Positions 1 through 9,919 of a DNA stretch of 64,000 nucleotides are shown here, one piece after another (positions within the stretch are counted from its first letter, which is position 1; each line of letters begins with the position of its first letter). The stretch spans positions 1 to 64,000 of the forward strand of contig NZ_QGGX01000010.1 of assembly GCF_003148805.1 (NCBI RefSeq), read 5' to 3'. The notes under the pieces are model-generated. The model was not told the DNA's origin. It ran no database searches and worked only from the letters and a program-made list of their open reading frames with translations. The translations under genes and the position numbers were made by a program. Origin of the DNA: Aminobacter sp. AP02. Lineage in GTDB: Bacteria; Pseudomonadota; Alphaproteobacteria; Rhizobiales; Rhizobiaceae.

Positions 1-1158
1 AATGTCGGCCACCTGATGACCAACCCGGCGATCCTCGACCGCGACGGTTATGAAGTGCCCGAGGGCATCATGGACGCGGCGATCACGGCACTCATCGCCC
101 TGCACGATGTCGGTCAGAACGGCCGCCGCGCCAATTCCCGTGCCGGTTCGATGTATGTGGTCAAGCCGAAGATGCACGGCCCCGAGGAAGTCGCCTTCGC
201 GGTCGAAATCTTCGACCGCGTCGAGCGCCTCGTCGGCATGCCGCGGAAAACCATCAAGATGGGCATCATGGACGAGGAGCGGCGCACCACCGTCAACCTC
301 AAGGAATGCATCCGTGCTGCCAAGGAACGCGTTGTGTTCATCAACACCGGCTTCCTCGACCGCACCGGCGACGAGATCCACACCTCGATGGAGGCGGGCC
401 CGATGGTGCGCAAGGGCGACATGAAGCAGGCGCCGTGGATCAATGCCTATGAGGCCTGGAACGTCGACACCGGGCTCGAATGCGGCCTGTCCGGCCACGC
501 CCAGATCGGCAAGGGCATGTGGGCGATGCCCGATTTGATGGCGGCGATGCTGGAGCAGAAGATCGCTCATCCCAAGGCCGGCGCCAACACCGCCTGGGTG
601 CCGTCGCCGACGGCAGCGACGCTGCATGCCACGCACTATCACAAGGTCGACGTGTTCGCGGTCCAGGACCAGCTCAAGTCCCGCCCCAAGGCGCGGCTCG
701 ACGACATCCTGTCGGTGCCTGTCGTTGTCCGTCCCAACTGGACGCCCGACGAGATCCAGCGCGAACTCGACAACAACGCGCAGGGCATTTTGGGCTACGT
801 CGTGCGCTGGATCGACCAGGGCGTCGGCTGCTCCAAGGTTCCCGACATCAACGACGTCGGCCTGATGGAAGACCGCGCCACCTTGCGCATCTCCTCCCAG
901 CACATCGCCAACTGGCTGCGCCACGACGTGTGCTCGCACATCCAGGTGATGGATTCCTTGCAGCGCATGGCAGCGATCGTCGACCGCCAGAATGTCGGCG
1001 ACCCGCTCTACCAGCCGATGGCGCCCGAGTTCGACCAGTCGACCGCCTTCCGCGCCGCCTGCGACCTCGTCTTCGAAGGCCGCGCCCAGCCCAACGGCTA
1101 CACCGAGCCGGTGCTCCACAAGCGCAGGCTCGAGCTCAAGGCGAAGGCGAAAGTCTGA
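1..1158 (+). CDS. glcB: Malate synthase G, C-terminal 385 residues (5' end outside window)
   Basis: Condenses glyoxylate with acetyl-CoA to malate in the glyoxylate bypass and glycolate use; cytosolic. The reading frame is open from base 1 (first residues [11 protein letters not shown]), so the true start lies upstream. The segment GCSKVPDI followed by LMEDRATLR carries the Cys and catalytic-base Asp known from E. coli GlcB (C617 and D631), and the tail [16 protein letters not shown] is typical of the G isoform. Full-length family members are about 720-730 residues, so roughly half is present. No intact downstream partner: a hairpin and then tsaB follow. Confidence 0.97.
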   Translation, partial: NVGHLMTNPAILDRDGYEVPEGIMDAAITALIALHDVGQNGRRANSRAGSMYVVKPKMHGPEEVAFAVEIFDRVERLVGMPRKTIKMGIMDEERRTTVNLKECIRAAKERVVFINTGFLDRTGDEIHTSMEAGPMVRKGDMKQAPWINAYEAWNVDTGLECGLSGHAQIGKGMWAMPDLMAAMLEQKIAHPKAGANTAWVPSPTAATLHATHYHKVDVFAVQDQLKSRPKARLDDILSVPVVVRPNWTPDEIQRELDNNAQGILGYVVRWIDQGVGCSKVPDINDVGLMEDRATLRISSQHIANWLRHDVCSHIQVMDSLQRMAAIVDRQNVGDPLYQPMAPEFDQSTAFRAACDLVFEGRAQPNGYTEPVLHKRRLELKAKAKV

Positions 1159-1222
1159 GCTTTGCCAACGGAATGCTAAGCAGTCCGTGGTAAATTGGAT
1201 CTGATGACAGCGTTCTGTGACA

Positions 1223-1249
1223 CCCCCTCCGGCCTCCGGCCAGAGGGGG
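1223..1249 (+). terminator. Hairpin after glcB, without a T-run
   Basis: CCCCCTC (1223-1229) pairs with GAGGGGG (1243-1249), and an inner GGCC/GGCC pair surrounds a 3-nt loop. It lies in the 134-bp gap between glcB and tsaB. With no U-tract after it, it may be a Rho-assisted terminator, an RNA-stabilising hairpin or a repeat. Confidence 0.4.
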
Positions 1250-1292
1250 ATGCGGAGGAGCGTTTCCTTGGGAACACAAGGCGGCCAATATC

Positions 1293-1976
1293 ATGATCGT
1301 CCTGGCAATCGACTGTGCCGCAAGCCTCTGCGCCGCCAACGTCTATGACACGGATACTGCCAAGGAACTTGGCCGGTCCGTACGCGACCTCGGCAAGGGT
1401 CATGCCGAGCATCTAATGGCTGTCATCGACGAGGCGTTAGCCCAGGCTGGCAAGGGCTATGGAGATCTCGGACGGGTGGCCGTTTCGACCGGTCCTGGTT
1501 CCTTCACCGGCGTGCGGGTCGCTGTGTCGGCAGCGCGGGGTTTTTCGCTTGCGCTGAAGGTGCCCGCAATCGGCGTCACCACGCTTGAGGCCCTGGCGCA
1601 GGAAACGCGTGATGCTCTCGGGCCGATCCCGGTTCTTGCCGCGCTCGACGCCGGGCGCGAGGAAATCCATGCTGCCTTCTATGACGAGCAGGGTGCTGAG
1701 CTGCGCGAGCCTGTCATGCTGACCCTGACGCAAGCCGCCGAGATTGCAGCTTCCGGACAGATGGCATTGGCCGGCACCGCGGCCCGATTGGTCGCCGACG
1801 CGGTCGTGGTCGACAAGGCGTTTGCCTTCGGCCCCATGCTTGCGACCGCCGACATCGGCACCTATGCGCTCCTTGCCGCTGGCAAGGAGCCAGGCGAACG
1901 GCCAAGGCCCGTCTATCTCCGCGCGCCGGATGTCAAGCCGCAGACCGGCTTCGTGCTGCCGAGGGAACAGAAATGA
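1293..1976 (+). CDS. tsaB: tRNA threonylcarbamoyladenosine biosynthesis protein TsaB
   Basis: Inactive kinase-fold partner of TsaD in the complex that makes t6A37 on ANN-decoding tRNAs; cytosolic. The 227-residue protein opens MIVLAIDCAASLCAA (ASKHA fold strand) and has the family signature STGPGSFTGVRV near residue 66. The ATG at 1293 is preceded by an AAGGCGG ribosome-binding sequence. The stop codon overlaps the start of rimI in an ATGA junction, so the two are translationally coupled, the usual tsaB-rimI pairing. Confidence 0.95.
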   Translation: MIVLAIDCAASLCAANVYDTDTAKELGRSVRDLGKGHAEHLMAVIDEALAQAGKGYGDLGRVAVSTGPGSFTGVRVAVSAARGFSLALKVPAIGVTTLEALAQETRDALGPIPVLAALDAGREEIHAAFYDEQGAELREPVMLTLTQAAEIAASGQMALAGTAARLVADAVVVDKAFAFGPMLATADIGTYALLAAGKEPGERPRPVYLRAPDVKPQTGFVLPREQK

Positions 1977-2461
1977 AACTACCGTTCTGGCCGCTGCGCC
2001 GAGACTATGCGCTTCAGTCGCTTTCACTCGATGACAGCGCGGCCATCGCTCCCTTGCATCGCGAGGACTTCGTGCGTCCATGGTCGGGCGAGGAGTTCTC
2101 GTCGCTGCTCGAGCAGGACACGGTGTTCGGCTTCGCCGTGCGCGAGATCGGACATGGCGCGGAAGCTCCTGCAGGTTTCGTGCTGGCGCGGCTGGCAGCG
2201 GGCGAGGCGGAGATCCTGACGATCGCCGTGTCGCGGTCGCATCGGCGCCATGGACTGGGATGGCGGCTGATGGATGCCGTACTGCGGGAACTGCACGCCC
2301 AGCGCGCCGAGGCGCTGTTCCTTGAGGTCGATGAGACCAATGCGCCGGCAATCGGCCTCTATCGCAAGTTCGGCTTCCATGAGGTCGGCAAGCGCCCGAA
2401 TTACTACCAGTCGGCGCAGGGCGCGACCGGCGCGCTTGTCATGCGGCTCGATCTTCGCTAG
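1973..2461 (+). CDS. rimI: Ribosomal protein S18 alanine N-acetyltransferase RimI
   Basis: GNAT-family enzyme (162 residues) that acetylates the N-terminal Ala of S18, or a similar N-alpha substrate, using acetyl-CoA. The acetyl-CoA loop reads SRSHRRHGLGWRL, followed by the conserved FLEVDETN and GLYRKFGFHEVGKRPNYY segments. The start overlaps the tsaB stop by 4 bp. An adjacent tsaB makes RimI the best assignment among GNAT paralogues; the exact substrate is not proven by sequence. Confidence 0.9.
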   Translation: MKLPFWPLRRDYALQSLSLDDSAAIAPLHREDFVRPWSGEEFSSLLEQDTVFGFAVREIGHGAEAPAGFVLARLAAGEAEILTIAVSRSHRRHGLGWRLMDAVLRELHAQRAEALFLEVDETNAPAIGLYRKFGFHEVGKRPNYYQSAQGATGALVMRLDLR

Positions 2462-2497
2462 CCAGAAGCCCAGATTGAAAGAGGCGTCGAGCACTAC

Positions 2498-3304
2498 ATG
2501 ATCGGAAAGATCCGTACGGGGCTCGCGCTCTCTTGGATGGTTGCGGCCTCGCTGGTGCTTGTGCCGCTGCAGGTCATCTCGATGAAGACCGGCCTGTGGC
2601 CGGAAACCGTGATCCTGAAGATCTGGCACCGCGCCATGCTGCGAGCGCTCGGCATGCGCGTGCGCATGGTCGGCGAGATGGTCGAGACCCGGCCTCTGAT
2701 GATCGCGTCCAACCACATCTCCTGGACCGACATCATGGCGCTCGGCTCCTTGGTCGATTGCACCTTCATCGCCAAGTCGGAGCTGAACGGCTGGCCGATC
2801 TTCGGTTTCCTGTCGCGGCTGCAACGCACGGTGTTCATCGAGCGCGAACGCAAGCGCAAGTCGGGCGACCAGGCGAGCGAGATCGCCCAGCGCCTGGCCG
2901 CCGGCAATGCCATGGTGCTGTTTGCCGAGGGCAGCACCGGCGACGGAAACCTGCTGTTGCCGTTCAAGAGCACGTTGTTTGGCGCAGCCTCGATGGCGAT
3001 TGCCGAAGGCGCGGCCGAACATGTCGTGATCCAGCCGGTATCGATCGCCTATACCCGTATCCACGGCATTCCATTGGGCCGCCAGCATCGTCCGATCGCC
3101 AGCTGGATCGGCGACATGGACCTGGTGCCGCATGTTGGCCAGTTGCTGGCGGAGGGCGGGCTCGACGTCGAAATCCGTTTTGGTGAGCCGATCGATTTTT
3201 CGGCCAAGTCGAGCCGCAAGGAAGCGACCCGGCTGATGGAAGAGCGGGTGCGCGAGATGATGCTGCAGTCCCTCGCTCCGCCGGTGCTGGCGCGCCAGGC
3301 CTAA
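2498..3304 (+). CDS. plsC: 1-acyl-sn-glycerol-3-phosphate acyltransferase
   Basis: Transfers a second acyl chain to lysophosphatidic acid, making phosphatidate at the inner membrane. The 268-residue protein has an N-terminal hydrophobic segment (about residues 7-30), the catalytic NHxxxxD motif as NHISWTD (N72-D78), the FIERER block and the FAEGSTGDG substrate motif. Rhizobia carry several PlsC-like acyltransferases (for example OlsA of ornithine lipid synthesis), so lysophosphatidate is the most likely but not the only possible substrate. It lies 36 bp after rimI and just before miaB. Confidence 0.88.
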   Translation: MIGKIRTGLALSWMVAASLVLVPLQVISMKTGLWPETVILKIWHRAMLRALGMRVRMVGEMVETRPLMIASNHISWTDIMALGSLVDCTFIAKSELNGWPIFGFLSRLQRTVFIERERKRKSGDQASEIAQRLAAGNAMVLFAEGSTGDGNLLLPFKSTLFGAASMAIAEGAAEHVVIQPVSIAYTRIHGIPLGRQHRPIASWIGDMDLVPHVGQLLAEGGLDVEIRFGEPIDFSAKSSRKEATRLMEERVREMMLQSLAPPVLARQA

Positions 3305-3334
3305 ACGGTCTGTTTTTTGCCGCGGAAAGGCGCT

Positions 3335-4735
3335 ATGAGGCGCCGCATGGAACTCGACGATATCTCCGAAATCATGCCGGCCGGCGCTGCCGCCGCGGCC
3401 AAGAAGGTCTTCATCAAGACCTATGGCTGCCAGATGAACGTCTACGACTCACAGCGCATGAGCGATGCGCTGAGCGCCGACGGCTATGCGGCGACCGAGA
3501 CGATCGAAGACGCCGATCTCATTTTGCTCAACACCTGCCACATCCGCGAAAAAGCCGCCGAAAAGGTCTATTCGCAGCTTGGACGCCTGGGCAAGCTCAA
3601 GACCGAGCGGGCTGAAGCCGGCCGCGAGTTGATCGTCGGCGTCACCGGCTGCGTTGCCCAGGCCGAAGGCCGCGAAATCCTGCGCCGCGCTTCGGCTGTC
3701 GACCTGGTGGTCGGCCCGCAGACCTATCATCGCTTGCCCGATGTGGTGAAGCGCGCGCGCGGCGGCCAGAAGGTCGTCGAGACCGAATATGCGCTCGAAG
3801 ACAAGTTCGAGCACCTGCCCCAGCCGAAGAAGGCCGAGGTTGCCAAGCGCGGCGTCACGGCCTTCCTGACCGTGCAGGAAGGTTGCGACAAGTTCTGCAC
3901 ATTCTGCGTGGTGCCTTATACCAGGGGCTCGGAGGTATCGCGCTCGGTCGCCCAGATCGTTGCCGAGGCCGAACGGCTGGCCGAAGCCGGCGTGCGCGAG
4001 GTCACGCTGCTGGGGCAAAACGTCAACGCCTGGCATGGCGAAGGTGCCGACGGCAAGGAATGGGGGCTTGGCAGGCTGCTTTATCGCCTTGCCGAGATCC
4101 CGGGCCTGGCACGGCTCCGCTACACCACCAGCCATCCGCGCGACATGGATGACGAGCTGATAGCGGCCCATCGCGATCTCGGCGCGCTGATGCCCTATCT
4201 GCATCTGCCGGTGCAGTCTGGCTCGGATCGCATCCTCAAGGCGATGAACCGCCGGCACACGGCGGCCGACTATCTCAGGCTGATCGACCGCATCCGCACT
4301 GCACGCCCCGACATCGCGATGTCGGGCGATTTCATCGTCGGTTTTCCGGGCGAGACGGATGCCGATTTCGAGGCTACGATGCAGATCGTGCGCGCCACCA
4401 ACTATGCCTCGGCCTATTCGTTCAAATATTCGCCGCGTCCGGGAACGCCGGGTGCGGACATGGACGGCCATGTCGAGGAAAAGGTGAAGGACGAGCGGCT
4501 GCAAAGGCTGCAGCAGCTGATCACCCAGCAGCAGCATGCCTTCGCCGACGGGCTGGTCGGACAGACCATTTCGACGCTGATCGAAAAGCCCGGCCGCGAG
4601 CCCGGACAGATCGTCGGACGCTCACCTTGGCTGCAGCCGGTTATTGTTGATGAAAAGGCCGGCGAAATCGGTGACATTATCAATGTGCGAATCACGAAGA
4701 CAGGCACCAACAGCCTGTTCGCCGAAACGGTCTGA
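3335..4735 (+). CDS. miaB: tRNA-2-methylthio-N6-dimethylallyladenosine synthase MiaB
   Basis: Radical-SAM methylthiotransferase that adds the 2-methylthio group to i6A37 in tRNA. Order: N-terminal UPF0004 domain with three cluster cysteines (C31 in KTYGCQMN, C68 in [10 protein letters not shown]106 in GCVAQ), radical-SAM core with CxxxCxxC at C183/C187/C190 (CDKFCTFC), then a C-terminal TRAM domain. I chose the ATG at 3335 because GGAAAGG lies 5 nt upstream; an in-frame TTG at 3317 and an ATG at 3347 are alternatives. It begins the conserved miaB-phoH-ybeY-corC-lnt run. Confidence 0.96.
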   Translation: MRRRMELDDISEIMPAGAAAAAKKVFIKTYGCQMNVYDSQRMSDALSADGYAATETIEDADLILLNTCHIREKAAEKVYSQLGRLGKLKTERAEAGRELIVGVTGCVAQAEGREILRRASAVDLVVGPQTYHRLPDVVKRARGGQKVVETEYALEDKFEHLPQPKKAEVAKRGVTAFLTVQEGCDKFCTFCVVPYTRGSEVSRSVAQIVAEAERLAEAGVREVTLLGQNVNAWHGEGADGKEWGLGRLLYRLAEIPGLARLRYTTSHPRDMDDELIAAHRDLGALMPYLHLPVQSGSDRILKAMNRRHTAADYLRLIDRIRTARPDIAMSGDFIVGFPGETDADFEATMQIVRATNYASAYSFKYSPRPGTPGADMDGHVEEKVKDERLQRLQQLITQQQHAFADGLVGQTISTLIEKPGREPGQIVGRSPWLQPVIVDEKAGEIGDIINVRITKTGTNSLFAETV

Positions 4736-4764
4736 GCGGCCGTACGGCAGATGAGGAGAGACGG

Positions 4765-5802
4765 TTGAGCGCTGCTGAACTCAAGAACCTGCCCTCCGGG
4801 GCGTCTGACATGGCGCACATCGTACTGACCTTCGACAACAACAAGCTAGCCAGTGCGCTTTATGGCCAGTTCGACGAGAATCTGGCTCGTCTCGAACAGA
4901 AGCTCGGCGTCGACATTCGTTCGCGCGGCAACCAGCTGACCATCAAGGGCAGTGCGACATCCGCCGAACAGGCGCGCCGCGCCCTCGATCATCTTTATGC
5001 CATCCTGCAGAAAGGCGGCGAAGTGGCGCAATCCGACGTAGACGGCGCCGTGCGCATGGCGGTAGCCCCCGACGACCAGCTGACGCTGCCGACGCTGGAG
5101 CGCAAGGGCAAGATGGCGGCGGCGCAGATTTCGACGCGCAAGCGCACGATCTATGCCCGCTCGCTCAACCAGGACGCCTATATGCGCGCGCTCGAGCGCG
5201 CCGAGCTGGTGTTCGGCATCGGCCCCGCCGGCACCGGCAAGACCTATCTCGCGGTTGCGCATGCCGCCATGCTGCTCGAGCGCGGCATGGTCGAGCGCAT
5301 CATCCTGTCGCGGCCGGCGGTGGAGGCGGGCGAGCGACTGGGCTTTTTGCCCGGCGACATGAAGGAAAAGGTCGATCCCTATCTGCGTCCGCTCTATGAC
5401 GCGCTCTACGACATGATGCCGGCCGACAAGGTCGAGCGCGCCATCGCCGCGGAAGTCATCGAGATCGCGCCGCTCGCCTTCATGCGGGGTCGCACGCTGG
5501 CCCATTCGGCCGTCATTCTCGACGAGGCGCAGAACACCACCTCGATGCAGATGAAGATGTTCCTGACCCGTCTCGGCGAGGGGTCGCGCATGATCATAAC
5601 CGGCGATCCGACCCAGATCGACCTGCCGCCCAACACCAAGTCGGGCCTGGTCGAGGCCTTGCGCATCCTCGACGGCGTGCCGGGGGCGGTGACGGTGCGC
5701 TTCAACGACACCGACGTGGTCCGCCATCCGCTCGTCGCCGAGATCGTCAGGGCCTATGACCGTGACGGCAAGGTCGCGCGCGGGCTTGGCACCGAGGGCT
5801 GA
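4765..5802 (+). CDS. ybeZ: PhoH-like ATPase (YbeZ family)
   Basis: P-loop NTPase associated with RNA metabolism and with the YbeY endoribonuclease encoded next. The 345 residues comprise an N-terminal KH-like segment ([12 protein letters not shown]), then the PhoH ATPase core with Walker [10 protein letters not shown] and Walker [10 protein letters not shown]. The TTG start at 4765 is chosen because GAGGAGAG lies just upstream; the next in-frame ATG is at 4810. A 14-bp gap to ybeY suggests one operon. The precise RNA role is known only in outline for the family. Confidence 0.93.
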   Translation: MSAAELKNLPSGASDMAHIVLTFDNNKLASALYGQFDENLARLEQKLGVDIRSRGNQLTIKGSATSAEQARRALDHLYAILQKGGEVAQSDVDGAVRMAVAPDDQLTLPTLERKGKMAAAQISTRKRTIYARSLNQDAYMRALERAELVFGIGPAGTGKTYLAVAHAAMLLERGMVERIILSRPAVEAGERLGFLPGDMKEKVDPYLRPLYDALYDMMPADKVERAIAAEVIEIAPLAFMRGRTLAHSAVILDEAQNTTSMQMKMFLTRLGEGSRMIITGDPTQIDLPPNTKSGLVEALRILDGVPGAVTVRFNDTDVVRHPLVAEIVRAYDRDGKVARGLGTEG

Positions 5803-5816
5803 CCGGGAACGATTTG

Positions 5817-6332
5817 GTGACAGCTGACAACAAGACACCGGCGCCCTCCGCCGTGGAGGGCGGCCTCGACATCGACCTGATGATCGAGCAAGGCGCATGG
5901 CCGAGCGAGGACGCGCTTCGGGCGCTGGTCGACCGGGCCGTGCCCGCCGCCCTGGCCGAGGCCGAGGTGGATGTCGTCGATGGCGTCGAACTCAGCCTGG
6001 TTTTCACCGACGACGACAGTATCCAGAGCCTCAACGCCGAGTGGCGCCAAAAGGACAAGCCTACCAATGTCTTGTCTTTCCCGGCCTTTCCCATGGCCCC
6101 GGGCGATGCGCTGCCGCCGATGCTCGGCGACATCGTCTTGGCCTATGAGACGGTGGTGCGCGAGGCCGAGCTTGAACAAAAGCCGCTCGAAAACCACATC
6201 ACCCACCTCATAATCCACGGACTCCTGCATCTTTTGGGGTATGATCACGAGAGTGACGAGGAGGCCGAGGAGATGGAGGCCCTGGAACGCCAGGCACTGG
6301 CGAGGCTTGCCATTCCCGATCCCTACGCGTAA
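5817..6332 (+). CDS. ybeY: Endoribonuclease YbeY
   Basis: Single-strand-specific, metal-dependent RNase for 16S rRNA 3'-end maturation and ribosome quality control; it also affects sRNA regulation in Sinorhizobium. The 171 residues end with the zinc motif [11 protein letters not shown] (H134, H138, H144). The GTG at 5817 is favoured over the abutting TTG at 5814. The product is somewhat longer at its N terminus than the E. coli protein, as is common in rhizobia. It sits between phoH and the CBS-domain gene in the conserved order. Confidence 0.96.
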   Translation: MTADNKTPAPSAVEGGLDIDLMIEQGAWPSEDALRALVDRAVPAALAEAEVDVVDGVELSLVFTDDDSIQSLNAEWRQKDKPTNVLSFPAFPMAPGDALPPMLGDIVLAYETVVREAELEQKPLENHITHLIIHGLLHLLGYDHESDEEAEEMEALERQALARLAIPDPYA

Positions 6333-6358
6333 CAGGGGCGATCAACGACCGGAAGACG

Positions 6359-7429
6359 ATGAACGACAAAACAGAGACTGCCGCCACGCCCGAAGCGGGA
6401 ACCGCGGCAAAGGCCTCCGACCAGAACGAGGACGGACCTAGTAGCAGTGCGCCGTTACAAGCGACGCACGACATCCAGGCCGAACGGCCTTCCTTTATCG
6501 AGCGGCTGACCAGACTGTTCCGTCACCGTAGCAACGGTACCAATATCCGTGAGGAAATTGTCGACGCGCTGGCCGAAACCGGCAGCGACGCCGATTCGTT
6601 TTCGCCCGGCGAACGGGCCATGCTCAACAATATCCTCAGGCTCCGCGAAGTCAGGGTCGAGGACGTGATGGTGCCGCGCGCCGACATCGAGGCGATCGAG
6701 CTGTCGACGACGCTTGGCGAACTGCTTTCGGTGTTCGAACAGTCCGGGCATTCGCGCATGCCGGTCTATGTCGAGACGCTCGACGATCCGCGCGGCATGG
6801 TCCATATCCGTGACGTGCTCGCCCACATCACCCGTGGCGCGCGCGTCAAGAAGGGCAGGGCACGCAAGACGCAGCCTGCAGACGTGCAGATCGACCTCGC
6901 CCAGGTCGACCTCAAGCGCACGATCGGCGACCTCAATCTGATCCGCACGGTGCTGTTCGTGCCGCCGTCGATGCTGGCCTCGGACCTGATGAGCCGCATG
7001 CAGGCGACGCGCACCCAGATGGCGCTGGTCATCGACGAATATGGCGGCACCGACGGGCTGGTTTCGCTCGAGGACATCGTCGAGATGGTCGTCGGCGACA
7101 TCGAAGACGAACACGACGACGACGAGCCCATGATCACCCAGGCGGGAGACGGCGTTTACGTCGTCGACGGCAAGGCCGAGATCGAGGAGGTCGCGAAGGT
7201 TTTGGGCGAGGAGTTCTCGCCGGGCGAACATAGCGAATATGTCGATACCATCGGCGGCATGATCTTCAACGCCCTCGGCCGCGTGCCGGCGCGTGGCGAG
7301 GTCGTGCAGGCGATCCCGAGCTTCGAATTCCACGTGCTCGATGCCGACCCGCGCCGCGTGAAGCGTGTTCGCATCGTCCATAGCCTCAAGAGCGAGCGCC
7401 GCCGCCGCGCCAAGGCTGAACAGGCGTGA
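6359..7429 (+). CDS. CorC/HlyC-type CBS-domain protein
   Basis: A 356-residue protein of the CorC/TlyC (hemolysin-like) family, linked to Mg/Co homeostasis or membrane stress. After a charged N-terminal region come two CBS repeats (roughly residues 95-230, including EDVMVPRADIEAI and ALVIDEYGGTDGLVSLEDIVE) and a C-terminal CorC_HlyC domain (about 260-345, with YVDTIGGMIF). No convincing membrane segment is visible, so it is likely peripheral. As in E. coli ybeZ-ybeY-corC-lnt, it lies between ybeY and lnt. Hemolytic activity should not be inferred. Confidence 0.93.
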   Translation: MNDKTETAATPEAGTAAKASDQNEDGPSSSAPLQATHDIQAERPSFIERLTRLFRHRSNGTNIREEIVDALAETGSDADSFSPGERAMLNNILRLREVRVEDVMVPRADIEAIELSTTLGELLSVFEQSGHSRMPVYVETLDDPRGMVHIRDVLAHITRGARVKKGRARKTQPADVQIDLAQVDLKRTIGDLNLIRTVLFVPPSMLASDLMSRMQATRTQMALVIDEYGGTDGLVSLEDIVEMVVGDIEDEHDDDEPMITQAGDGVYVVDGKAEIEEVAKVLGEEFSPGEHSEYVDTIGGMIFNALGRVPARGEVVQAIPSFEFHVLDADPRRVKRVRIVHSLKSERRRRAKAEQA

Positions 7430-7516
7430 ACCTGTCCCGCAAAGGCGGTCCGCCATTTGGTACCGCCTTGCGGTGCTGCTACACCTTCAATCCGTGATTC
7501 TGGACGAGGGGCACGG

Positions 7517-9109
7517 ATGGAGCGTCATGCTGGGCAGATAATTCTGCTGTGGGGATGGAAAAGAGCACTGGTAGCCTTTGTGGCCGGCGCCTTTGCCGTT
7601 CTGGGGCAGGCGCCATACGATTTTTTCGCGGCCTGCTTTGTTTCCTTCCCGATCCTGGTCTGGCTGCTTGACGGTGCCGTGGCCGACAGGCCCGCAGGCT
7701 TTTTGCGCCGCCTCATGCCGGCCTTTGCTACCGGCTGGTGGTTCGGCTTCGGCTACTTCCTCGCAGGACTATGGTGGGTCGGTGGCGCGCTTCTGGTCGA
7801 GGCCGAGAGCTTTGCCTGGGCGCTGCCCTTTGCCGTCGTCGGCATTCCGCTGATCCTGGCCTTTTTCTACGGCTTCGCCGCCGCCTTGGCGCGGCTGTTA
7901 TGGAGCGACGGCATCGGCCGCATCGCGGCACTTGCCTTCGCCTTCGGCCTGACCGAATGGCTGCGCACCTTCCTGTTCACCGGGTTTCCGTGGAACCCGC
8001 TTGGCTTTGCCGCCATGCCGGTGCCGCTGTTCATGCAGAGCGTGACGGTAGTCGGCGTGACCGGCATGAACGTTCTGGCCGTCTTCGTCTTCGCCATGCC
8101 CGCGCTGCTCGCCGACCGGCGCAACCTCAAGCTCGGCTTGTCTCTGGCGGCGGTGCTGGTCGCCGCGCACGCCGCCCATGGCTTTTACAGGCTTTCGGCA
8201 CCGGCCGCGCCCGCCGGCCGCAACATTAACGTGCGTATCGTCCAGCCCAATATCGACCTCAGCGAAAAATGGGATGGCCGGGTCCGCGACCGCATCTTTG
8301 CCAGCATGCTGCAACTGTCGGCCGAGGCGCCGAAACCGGGTGCCAACAAGCCAGACCTGATCATCTGGCCAGAGACCTCGGTGCCGTTCCTGTTTACCGA
8401 GCGGCCCGATGCACTGGTTGCGATCGGCGACATGCTGGCGGAAGGCCAGATGCTGATGGCCGGAACGGTACGCGAAGAGGGGCAGTCGGGTGCCGGCGAG
8501 GAAGCGCGCTACTACAACTCCGTCGTCAGCATCAACGACAAGGGCGAGATCGTCGATGCGGTCGACAAGGTCCACCTTGTTCCCTTCGGCGAATATATCC
8601 CGTTCGCCGGCGTGATGGAGCGCATCGGGCTCACCCAGCTTGTGGCCGGGCCGATGAATTTCACCGCCGGCACAAACCGCCAGGCACTCGATCTGCCAGG
8701 CGGGCTCAAGGCCTCCGCCTTCATTTGTTACGAAATAATTTTCCCCCGGCTTGTGGCAGTTGACGCCGCGTCAACTCAGATTATGGTGAATGTCACCAAC
8801 GACGCGTGGTTTGGCGACACTCCGGGCCCCTATCAGCATTTCCGGCAGTCACAGATCCGCGCGGTCGAAAACGGATTGCCGGTCCTGCGAGCGGCCAACA
8901 CAGGAATTTCCGGCATTGTCGACCCAAGCGGGCGAGTTGTGGATGCACTTGCGATGAATGTTCGCGGCACCATCGATTTCTCGCTTCCGGTGGCCGCCGC
9001 TGGCGCCGCCTCGGCGCCGTTTTCGCGCGTTAACGGTTTCCTGATCATGTTCCTCGTTGCCGTAACGGCAACTGGCTTGAAGCTCAGACAAAGGCTCAGG
9101 GCGAATTGA
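7517..9109 (+). CDS. lnt: Apolipoprotein N-acyltransferase
   Basis: Adds the third acyl chain to the N-terminal Cys of lipoproteins at the periplasmic face of the inner membrane. The 530 residues carry several N-terminal membrane segments (about 15-210), then a nitrilase-fold periplasmic domain with the Glu-Lys-Cys triad E286 (WPETSVPF), K351 ([15 protein letters not shown]) and C404 (FICYEIIF), and a last membrane helix. The ATG at 7517 follows GAGGGGCACGG; an upstream in-frame TTG at 7457 is less likely. In Sinorhizobium medicae the orthologue actA is needed for acid tolerance and lies beside phrR, as here. Confidence 0.97.
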   Translation: MERHAGQIILLWGWKRALVAFVAGAFAVLGQAPYDFFAACFVSFPILVWLLDGAVADRPAGFLRRLMPAFATGWWFGFGYFLAGLWWVGGALLVEAESFAWALPFAVVGIPLILAFFYGFAAALARLLWSDGIGRIAALAFAFGLTEWLRTFLFTGFPWNPLGFAAMPVPLFMQSVTVVGVTGMNVLAVFVFAMPALLADRRNLKLGLSLAAVLVAAHAAHGFYRLSAPAAPAGRNINVRIVQPNIDLSEKWDGRVRDRIFASMLQLSAEAPKPGANKPDLIIWPETSVPFLFTERPDALVAIGDMLAEGQMLMAGTVREEGQSGAGEEARYYNSVVSINDKGEIVDAVDKVHLVPFGEYIPFAGVMERIGLTQLVAGPMNFTAGTNRQALDLPGGLKASAFICYEIIFPRLVAVDAASTQIMVNVTNDAWFGDTPGPYQHFRQSQIRAVENGLPVLRAANTGISGIVDPSGRVVDALAMNVRGTIDFSLPVAAAGAASAPFSRVNGFLIMFLVAVTATGLKLRQRLRAN

Positions 9110-9190
9110 CACTGCGATTGTTAGAAACTCATATGCAGCCGCGCAGCCTAGGGCTGTGCCAAACGGCGTTCATGTCGGAGCGTTATAAAT

Positions 9191-9214
9191 TGCCCGGAAA
9201 TGGGCATCTGCCCA
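9191..9214. promoter_or_regulatory. Overlapping inverted repeats upstream of praR (candidate operator)
   Basis: Three alternating copies of a TGCCC/GGGCA element: TGCCC-N5-TGGGCA-TC-TGCCCA. The last two form a 6-2-6 palindrome at 9201-9214. They directly follow a TATAAAT (9184-9190) that could be a -10 element and end 35 bp before the praR start. The arrangement suits a dimeric HTH repressor, possibly PraR itself; this is inference. Confidence 0.4.
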
Positions 9215-9249
9215 AATAACAAGCTGGAAGAATCCGGCGAGGAAAGACA

Positions 9250-9666
9250 GTGGAAAAAGAAAACAAGAAAAAACCAAATCCGACCGACGTATACGTCGGC
9301 GGTAGAATTCGCCTGCGACGCAATATGCTGGGAATGAGCCAGGAAAAGCTAGGAGAGAGCTTAGGGATTACCTTTCAGCAGATTCAAAAATACGAAAAAG
9401 GAACAAATCGCGTCGGAGCGAGTCGGCTTCAGGCCATCGCTCAGATCCTCAGTGTTCCGGTCGCTTTCTTTTTTGAGGACGCTCCGGGCGCCGACGGGGT
9501 CGAACATAAAGGGCTGGCGGAAGATTCTTCTTCCTTCGTGGTCGATTTTCTTTCGAGCGCCGAAGGCCTGCAGCTCAACCGCGCCTTTGCCCGGATTTCC
9601 AACCCCAAGGTCCGGCGCAAAGTTATCGAATTGGCCAAGGTGCTGGCCGACGACGAAGAGCAGTAA
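9250..9666 (+). CDS. praR: XRE-family transcriptional regulator PraR/PhrR
   Basis: A 138-residue cytosolic DNA-binding protein: charged N terminus (MEKENKKK), XRE helix-turn-helix (residues about 20-75, with GMSQEKLGESLGITFQQIQKYEKG), and a short C-terminal tail. GTG start preceded by GAGGAAAG. Its place directly after lnt (actA) and before metK matches phrR of Sinorhizobium (low-pH inducible) and praR of Rhizobium leguminosarum and Azorhizobium (biofilm, quorum-sensing and symbiosis control). That orthology is by synteny and domain, not alignment. Codon use is less GC-rich than its neighbours at the 5' end. Confidence 0.88.
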   Translation: MEKENKKKPNPTDVYVGGRIRLRRNMLGMSQEKLGESLGITFQQIQKYEKGTNRVGASRLQAIAQILSVPVAFFFEDAPGADGVEHKGLAEDSSSFVVDFLSSAEGLQLNRAFARISNPKVRRKVIELAKVLADDEEQ

Positions 9667-9725
9667 CGCAGGGGCGCCGCGCGTCCAAGTGGACACGCAG
9701 GGACGCTCCAAGTGTCTGAAACTGT

Positions 9726-9769
9726 GCATCATGCCTTCCGAAATCGATCCGATTTTCGGGCTGATGCGC
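9726..9769. repeat. Dispersed imperfect palindrome, copy 1
   Basis: About 44 bp beginning GCATCATG and ending CTGATGCGC, with a central palindrome TTCCGAAATCG/CGATTTTCGG. A second, closely similar copy is at 63949-63994. Such intergenic palindromes are common in rhizobial genomes. This copy lies between praR and metK. Confidence 0.65.
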
Positions 9770-9773
9770 GCCA

Positions 9774-9794
9774 GCGACGGCGATGCGCCGTCGC
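9774..9794 (+). terminator. Perfect 9-bp hairpin after praR
   Basis: GCGACGGCG (9774-9782) pairs fully with CGCCGTCGC (9786-9794) across a 3-nt loop. There is no T-run. It could end the lnt-praR transcript with Rho help, or be part of the adjacent dispersed repeat. Confidence 0.35.
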
Positions 9795-9835
9795 CACGCC
9801 TATTGCCTAACTAGCATTCCGCGACGAAAGCCTGC

Positions 9836-9864
9836 TTGACGAGGTCTGGCAGGCTTCGCTAACA
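9836..9864 (+). promoter_or_regulatory. Candidate sigma70 promoter for metK
   Basis: TTGACG (9836-9841), a 17-bp spacer and CTAACA (9859-9864), 56 bp before the metK start. The -35 is good and the -10 weak. No SAM riboswitch fold was recognised in this 252-bp gap. Confidence 0.4.
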
Positions 9865-9919
9865 CGTGTCGCGCCAAAAGATCGGCATAGCGCCGATCGC
9901 TTTCTAGAGGGGACATCCC

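Noticed and set aside
9667-9919. SAM riboswitch upstream of metK
   Set aside because: No SAM-II-like pseudoknot or SAM/SAH-type core could be recognised; the space is filled by a dispersed palindrome, a hairpin and a plausible promoter.
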